From Actibacterium sp. 188UL27-1 (GTDB lineage Bacteria; Pseudomonadota; Alphaproteobacteria; Rhodobacterales; Rhodobacteraceae), in the NCBI RefSeq assembly GCF_016901225.1, contig NZ_JAFEUL010000005.1:124001-188000 (forward strand): 64,000 nucleotides of DNA. Reading direction: 5' to 3'. Below, piece after piece: positions 60,194-64,000 of the stretch; positions within the stretch are counted from its first letter, which is position 1; the number at the start of each line of letters is the position of its first letter. The translations under genes and the position numbers were made by a program. The notes beneath the pieces were generated by a model. The model saw only the letters and a list, made by a program, of their open reading frames with translations. It was not told the origin of the DNA and did no database searches.

Positions 60194-61324
60194 CTATTTA
60201 GCGCGTTGTGAGAACTCTGTCTCCTCCCCCGTGGCCAAAATGGTGGCTTGGCTCACCCAGTCGTCCCGGCTCACCCGCCCCCTAAAGCCTTCCAGGTTCT
60301 CATCAACCCACGCGACCTCTCCCTCAGACCATGCTGCAATCTGATCAAAATGGAAGAAGCCCAACGTGTTGAGAAGCTTTTCAAGCTTTGGCCCAACGCC
60401 CTTAATTTTCTTCAAATCATCGGCGGATCCATCGCGCGGGCCATCCAAGGCAGCAGGTTTCGTGCCGCTTGTGGCCGCCTCCAACGTTTCTTCGGGCGGC
60501 TTCGGCGTTACCTCTTTTTTCTTCGGTGCATTGGCCTTGGCCGCGTCAGTGGTCTTGGAGGCAGGCTCCGGCGCATCTTTGCCGACGTCGGAGGCGGACG
60601 GCCCCGGCTCCATCGTTGCAGGGCGCCACGGCGCCAGGATCGGCGTTTCCGTACCGTCGATGCGCTTGACCGTGTCCCCCAGATCAGCCGCCAAAGCAGC
60701 GCTGGCATTGCCCGCCGCCCGACCTTCGACATAATCAGCAAGGCTGGTCACGCCGCCGAACGGTTCAGCAGCATAACGGCCATTCTGGGGCCCGGGTGTC
60801 GGCACCTCACCGGCGCGCAGGGCATCTATAATTTCCCCGAACCGGGCTGTCGTCAGATCTTCGTAATAATCCTTGCCGATCTGCGCCATGGGCGCATTCG
60901 CACAAGCCCCCAGACACTCGACCTCTTCCCAGCTCAGCTTGCCATCTTCACTGATCTGGTGAGCCTTCGTCGCGATCTTGTCCTTGCAGACGGCAATCAG
61001 ATCCTCCGCCCCGCAAATCATGCAGGAGGTCGTGCCGCATACCTGAATATGCGCAACAGAACCAACAGGTTGCAGCTGAAACATGAAGTAGAATGTGGCA
61101 ACCTCCAGCGCGCGGATATAGGCGAGGTCCAGCATTTCCGCCACGTGCTCAATCGCCGGGCGGCTCAGCCAGCCTTCCTGCTCCTGCGCCCGCCACAGCA
61201 ACGGAATGATCGCACTTGCCTGACGACCTTCGGGATATTTGGTCATCTGCGCCTCGGCCCAAGCCTTGTTTTCGGGGGTAAAGGCAAAACCTTCGGGCTG
61301 TTCTTGATGCAATCGGCGGAGCAT
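60194..61324 (-). CDS. nuoE: NADH-quinone oxidoreductase subunit E with C-terminal extension
   Basis: 2Fe-2S subunit (cluster N1a) of the NADH module. The catalytic part is residues 1 to about 170, with ligands C96, C101, C137 and C141. At 376 residues it is more than twice the usual length. After a linker (about 225-290, rich in Ala, Pro and Lys) comes a helix-hairpin-helix domain (about 295-372) containing [14 protein letters not shown]. The same domain ends the next gene. Extended NuoE proteins are known in this bacterial group. Confidence 0.95.
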   Translation of the reverse strand: MLRRLHQEQPEGFAFTPENKAWAEAQMTKYPEGRQASAIIPLLWRAQEQEGWLSRPAIEHVAEMLDLAYIRALEVATFYFMFQLQPVGSVAHIQVCGTTSCMICGAEDLIAVCKDKIATKAHQISEDGKLSWEEVECLGACANAPMAQIGKDYYEDLTTARFGEIIDALRAGEVPTPGPQNGRYAAEPFGGVTSLADYVEGRAAGNASAALAADLGDTVKRIDGTETPILAPWRPATMEPGPSASDVGKDAPEPASKTTDAAKANAPKKKEVTPKPPEETLEAATSGTKPAALDGPRDGSADDLKKIKGVGPKLEKLLNTLGFFHFDQIAAWSEGEVAWVDENLEGFRGRVSRDDWVSQATILATGEETEFSQRAK

Positions 61325-61337
61325 GGGCGGCCTCTTC

Positions 61338-61622
61338 TCAGTTTACGTTCGCGCAGACAGATCCGATTTCAGCCAGGTCAGACCCGTTTCGGAAATCGGC
61401 AAACTCAAAAAATTCCTCATAGTTTGTGCGACAGATGTAAAGCGTCTTTGCCTGATCGGACTGGGGTGCGACGATGATCACCGTCGGATATCCTCCTTGG
61501 TCAAAGACCGACACGACCTCTCCGCCGCGGTTCAGCAGGCTTGCCACCGTTTCGCGAGCCATCGCAGCCCCCGAGACGGCGGCCAGAACAAATGTCAGCG
61601 CAAGCAGGCGGATCAACTGCAT
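61338..61622 (-). CDS. Small exported protein between nuoD and nuoE
   Basis: A 94-residue protein with a signal peptide ([22 protein letters not shown]) and a short mature part with two cysteines ([14 protein letters not shown] and SVCANVN), probably forming a disulfide. It overlaps the gene upstream by 10 bases and ends 13 bases before nuoE. No known family. Confidence 0.7.
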   Translation of the reverse strand: MQLIRLLALTFVLAAVSGAAMARETVASLLNRGGEVVSVFDQGGYPTVIIVAPQSDQAKTLYICRTNYEEFFEFADFRNGSDLAEIGSVCANVN

Positions 61623-61879
61623 GGCCCGGTCACCAGCTTGATGCCACCGGGGACGTCAACGAATTCATCGGCCATGGCCATCGTTCCTGCAACGATCCCC
61701 ATGCGCCGCTCATCAACGCCGACCTCTTCCATGACACGCACCCGTAACTCCTCGGTATTGACCGTACACCCGACCGTTGCCATCGCGGTACGCAGCCGGG
61801 TCTTCTCATCCTCAGTTACATCCTCGGCGACCAACGGTGTCGCTGCCATGACAGCCATCACGGTAAGGGGTCGGATCAT
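61613..61879 (-). CDS. Small exported protein, paralogue pair member
   Basis: An 88-residue protein with a signal peptide (MIRPLTVMAVMAATPLVA) and a mature domain starting TEDEKTRLRTAMATVGCTV and ending [11 protein letters not shown], so two cysteines. It aligns with the C-terminal half of the gene upstream. The start is the ATG at 61879, which overlaps that gene's stop (ATGA). The function is unknown. Confidence 0.7.
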   Translation of the reverse strand: MIRPLTVMAVMAATPLVAEDVTEDEKTRLRTAMATVGCTVNTEELRVRVMEEVGVDERRMGIVAGTMAMADEFVDVPGGIKLVTGPCS

Positions 61880-62208
61880 CGGGAACACTCCTTCGTCATC
61901 AAAATCAATTGGTTCTGGGCAGGGTCGATCATCGCCTGTCCCGCCATCAAAAGGTCCGTTACCAGATCGCGGGTCTCGGTCTTGGTAAATCCGTATTTCG
62001 GCAGTTCCTGATCGGCAACAATGTCGGTCATTTTGCATCCCGCCTTTATGATCACGGCGACAAACAATTCCATCCTTGGGTCATGATTAGGATGCGAGGC
62101 CACCTGACCAGCCCCAACAGCCACCGCTCCGATAATGATCCAGCCCCGCAAGTCGGGCCAAGGACCGACCGTGATAGCACCCAATCCTGATTTCGGCGGA
62201 AAAATCAC
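61876..62208 (-). CDS. Small membrane-anchored protein, paralogue pair member
   Basis: A 110-residue protein with one N-terminal hydrophobic segment (about 22-38, WIIIGAVAVGAGQVA) and a domain from RMELFVAVIIKAGCKMTDI to LILMTKECSR. The domain has the same layout as the gene downstream (Cys near the start, Cys at the end, central LPKYGF versus VGVDERR). It begins 3 bases after the gene upstream. The function is unknown. Confidence 0.7.
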   Translation of the reverse strand: MIFPPKSGLGAITVGPWPDLRGWIIIGAVAVGAGQVASHPNHDPRMELFVAVIIKAGCKMTDIVADQELPKYGFTKTETRDLVTDLLMAGQAMIDPAQNQLILMTKECSR

Positions 62209-62211
62209 GGA

Positions 62212-62436
62212 CTATCCCGCAATATCGGGGCGCGGCAGGTCGCGTATCGTCCCCAAAATACCGAATGCCTCAACAAGGGCAAGCAGCAGCACAACGACCC
62301 CAAAGACCAGCACGCTTAAAATCGCTGCGACCGGGTAGGCAATCATCGGGTTTCGGATGAAACGCCCCGTCGTGACCGAAACCGATGAAACGGCCAGCCA
62401 TAACAGTGCAAAAAGCAGATATTTCAACACAGCCAT
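62212..62436 (-). CDS. Small membrane protein after nuoD
   Basis: A 74-residue hydrophobic protein with two spans (about 3-21 and 33-58) and a soluble tail ending RDLPRPDIAG. It starts 11 bases after the nuoD stop codon. No known family. Confidence 0.65.
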   Translation of the reverse strand: MAVLKYLLFALLWLAVSSVSVTTGRFIRNPMIAYPVAAILSVLVFGVVVLLLALVEAFGILGTIRDLPRPDIAG

Positions 62437-62447
62437 ACAGCGGCAGT

Positions 62448-63662
62448 TCAGCGGTCGATCTCGCCGAACACCACGTCCATGGTGCCGATGATGGCACTGA
62501 CATCGGCCAACTGATGGCCCTTGGCGATGAAATCCATCGCCTGCAGGTGCAGATAACCCGGCGCACGCAGCTTGGCGCGATAGGGTTTGTTCGTGCCATC
62601 AGCGACCAGATACACGCCAAACTCACCTTTCGGGGCTTCCACCGCGGCGTAGATCTCGCCCGCTGGCACATGGAAACCTTCGGTGTAAAGCTTGAAGTGG
62701 TGGATCAACGCCTCCATTGAGGTTTTCATCTCCCCCCGTGTCGGCGGTGTCATTTTGCCCCGCGCCATCACATCGCCGGGTTCGTTGCGCAGCTTTTCAC
62801 AAGCCTGGCGGATGATCTTCAGGCTTTCGCGCATCTCGGCCATCCGGCACAGGTACCGGTCATAGCAATCGCCGTTTTTGCCCACGGGGATCTGGAAATC
62901 GAACTCGTCATAACATTCATAGGGTTGCGCCCGACGCAGATCCCAGGCCAATCCGGATCCGCGGACCATGACGCCGCTGAACCCCCAATCCTGAATGTCC
63001 TGCTCCGTGATGATCCCGATATCGGCGTTGCGCTGCTTGAAAATCCGGTTTTCGGTTAACAAGCCGTCGATATCATCCAGCACCGACGGAAACTCGTCGG
63101 CCCAATGGTCAATATCCTCGATCAAGTCGGCAGGCAGATCCTGATGAACGCCGCCGGGCCGGAAATAGGCCGCATGCAGACGCGCGCCGCAGGCTCGCTC
63201 ATAAAACACCATCAGCTTTTCACGCTCTTCAAAACCCCACAGCGGTGGGGTCAGCGCGCCCACATCCATCGCTTGCGTGGTAACATTTAGGATATGGCTC
63301 AAGATCCGCCCGATTTCGGAATACAAAACCCGGATCAATGAGGCGCGGCGCGGCACCTCTGTCCCGGTCAGCCTTTCGATGGCCAAGCACCAGGCATGTT
63401 CCTGATTCATCGGCGCCACGTAATCCAGCCGGTCCAGATAGGGCAGGTTCTGCAGGTAGGTCCGGCTCTCCATCAGCTTTTCCGTGCCGCGGTGCAGCAA
63501 GCCAATATGGGGGTCGCAGCGCTCCACGATCTCCCCGTCCAACTCAAGCACAAGCCGCAAAACACCATGTGCCGCAGGGTGTTGCGGACCAAAGTTGATG
63601 TTGAAATTTCGGATCTTCTGTTCACCCGTCAGGGCGTCGTCGAATTTGCTGCCGTCCATCAT
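62448..63662 (-). CDS. nuoD: NADH-quinone oxidoreductase subunit D
   Basis: 49-kDa-type quinone-site subunit, 404 residues. The start of the core reads [25 protein letters not shown], the quinone-binding beta hairpin containing the key His, and the C-terminus VVFGEIDR is standard. It begins 3 bases after the sulfotransferase gene; nuoC and nuoB are not visible in the window. Confidence 0.97.
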   Translation of the reverse strand: MMDGSKFDDALTGEQKIRNFNINFGPQHPAAHGVLRLVLELDGEIVERCDPHIGLLHRGTEKLMESRTYLQNLPYLDRLDYVAPMNQEHAWCLAIERLTGTEVPRRASLIRVLYSEIGRILSHILNVTTQAMDVGALTPPLWGFEEREKLMVFYERACGARLHAAYFRPGGVHQDLPADLIEDIDHWADEFPSVLDDIDGLLTENRIFKQRNADIGIITEQDIQDWGFSGVMVRGSGLAWDLRRAQPYECYDEFDFQIPVGKNGDCYDRYLCRMAEMRESLKIIRQACEKLRNEPGDVMARGKMTPPTRGEMKTSMEALIHHFKLYTEGFHVPAGEIYAAVEAPKGEFGVYLVADGTNKPYRAKLRAPGYLHLQAMDFIAKGHQLADVSAIIGTMDVVFGEIDR

Positions 63663-63665
63663 GGT

Positions 63666-64000
63666 CTACTCCACCAAGTTCGGGTCGCTTTGTCTCAAAA
63701 GCTTTTGTCCAGTATCGAAAGAGGTTCGCCACGCCTCGGGCACATGTTCTTGGAACCGTTCAAACATGTATTCGTAGGTCGGTGTCAATGCGGCATAGGC
63801 GGCACGCATCATCGCCTCTGTCCCCACCGTTTCTGCGATACCGCTGACATGTTTCCGGGTCCCGAACGCCGCCTCGATGCGATCAATACCAATATGCGCC
63901 GCGATCTTGGCCATGCTTTCTTCGTTGAACAGGTTCTCATAGAATAAATAGAGGATTTGATCGGCGGGAACAGCGCGTTCGAGTGCGCGAATTGTCCGGT
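63666..64000 (-). CDS. Sulfotransferase-family protein, C-terminal fragment
   Basis: The last 111 codons of a gene entering from the right edge. The text is not NuoC. It reads RTIRALERAVPADQILYLFY, then ENLFNEESMAKIAAHIGI and RKHVSGIAETVGTEA, the usual C-terminal pattern of PAPS-dependent sulfotransferase-like proteins. Its stop lies 3 bases before the nuoD ATG, so it is coupled to nuoD. The PAPS-binding N-terminus lies outside the window, so activity cannot be judged. Confidence 0.75.
   Translation of the reverse strand, partial: RTIRALERAVPADQILYLFYENLFNEESMAKIAAHIGIDRIEAAFGTRKHVSGIAETVGTEAMMRAAYAALTPTYEYMFERFQEHVPEAWRTSFDTGQKLLRQSDPNLVE

Noticed and set aside
63666-63914. Reading the frame before nuoD as the end of nuoC
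   Set aside because: The translation lacks the NuoC C-terminal pattern and instead fits sulfotransferase-family C-termini.

Overview
The window is 64 kb of GC-rich, gene-dense chromosome from an alphaproteobacterium, most likely a marine Rhodobacterales/Roseobacter-group species. The evidence is ctrA beside a SciP-type gene, a 14-subunit-type complex I operon interrupted by small extra genes, Rhodobacteraceae-type small families (DUF5333-like, DUF5337-like), a bcs1-like AAA gene, and mostly SD-led, overlapping genes. I cannot name the species from sequence alone. No rRNA, tRNA, CRISPR array, transposase or prophage was seen.

Region 1 (1-21.3 kb) is housekeeping. From the left: the start of recG, ligA, ctrA with its autoregulatory-looking CtrA box, sciP, mnmA (+) and ggt. 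Then comes a minus-strand envelope block in transcription order pyrH, (980 bp gap), frr, small lipoprotein, uppS, cdsA, dxr, rseP, bamA, ompH/skp, fabZ, lpxA, lpxI, lpxB. Several of its junctions are ATGA or TGATG overlaps. miaA diverges from pyrH.

Region 2 (21.3-39.6 kb) is the accessory part. It holds a 103 bp MITE-like inverted repeat; an AraC regulator followed by a peptide-type ABC transporter (substrate-binding protein and two permeases, no ATPases) with a 22-bp-spaced direct repeat upstream; a class D beta-lactamase; a Tat-exported cyclase; anmK and tyrS; a Rieske oxygenase; NTF2-like and serine-hydrolase genes; prfC with a hairpin abutting its start codon; a BCS1-like membrane AAA ATPase; and a two-gene exported unit (PCuAC-fold plus DUF3299-like protein) whose promoter carries a perfect palindrome matching the Zur box core.

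Region 3 (39.7-44.5 kb) contains a DEAD-box helicase, RNase J, coaX and birA. The last three follow nuoN on the same strand.

Region 4 (44.4-64 kb) is the nuo operon on the minus strand: (sulfotransferase)-nuoD-[4 small genes]-nuoE-[HHH protein, DUF5337-like]-nuoF-[small genes, one on the opposite strand]-nuoG-nuoH-nuoI-[two CMD-family genes]-nuoJ-[34-codon ORF]-nuoK-nuoL-nuoM-nuoN-birA-coaX-rnj. Many extra genes are joined to nuo genes by 1-4 base overlaps, so they are built into the operon. The C-terminal domain of NuoE is duplicated in the gene just after it.
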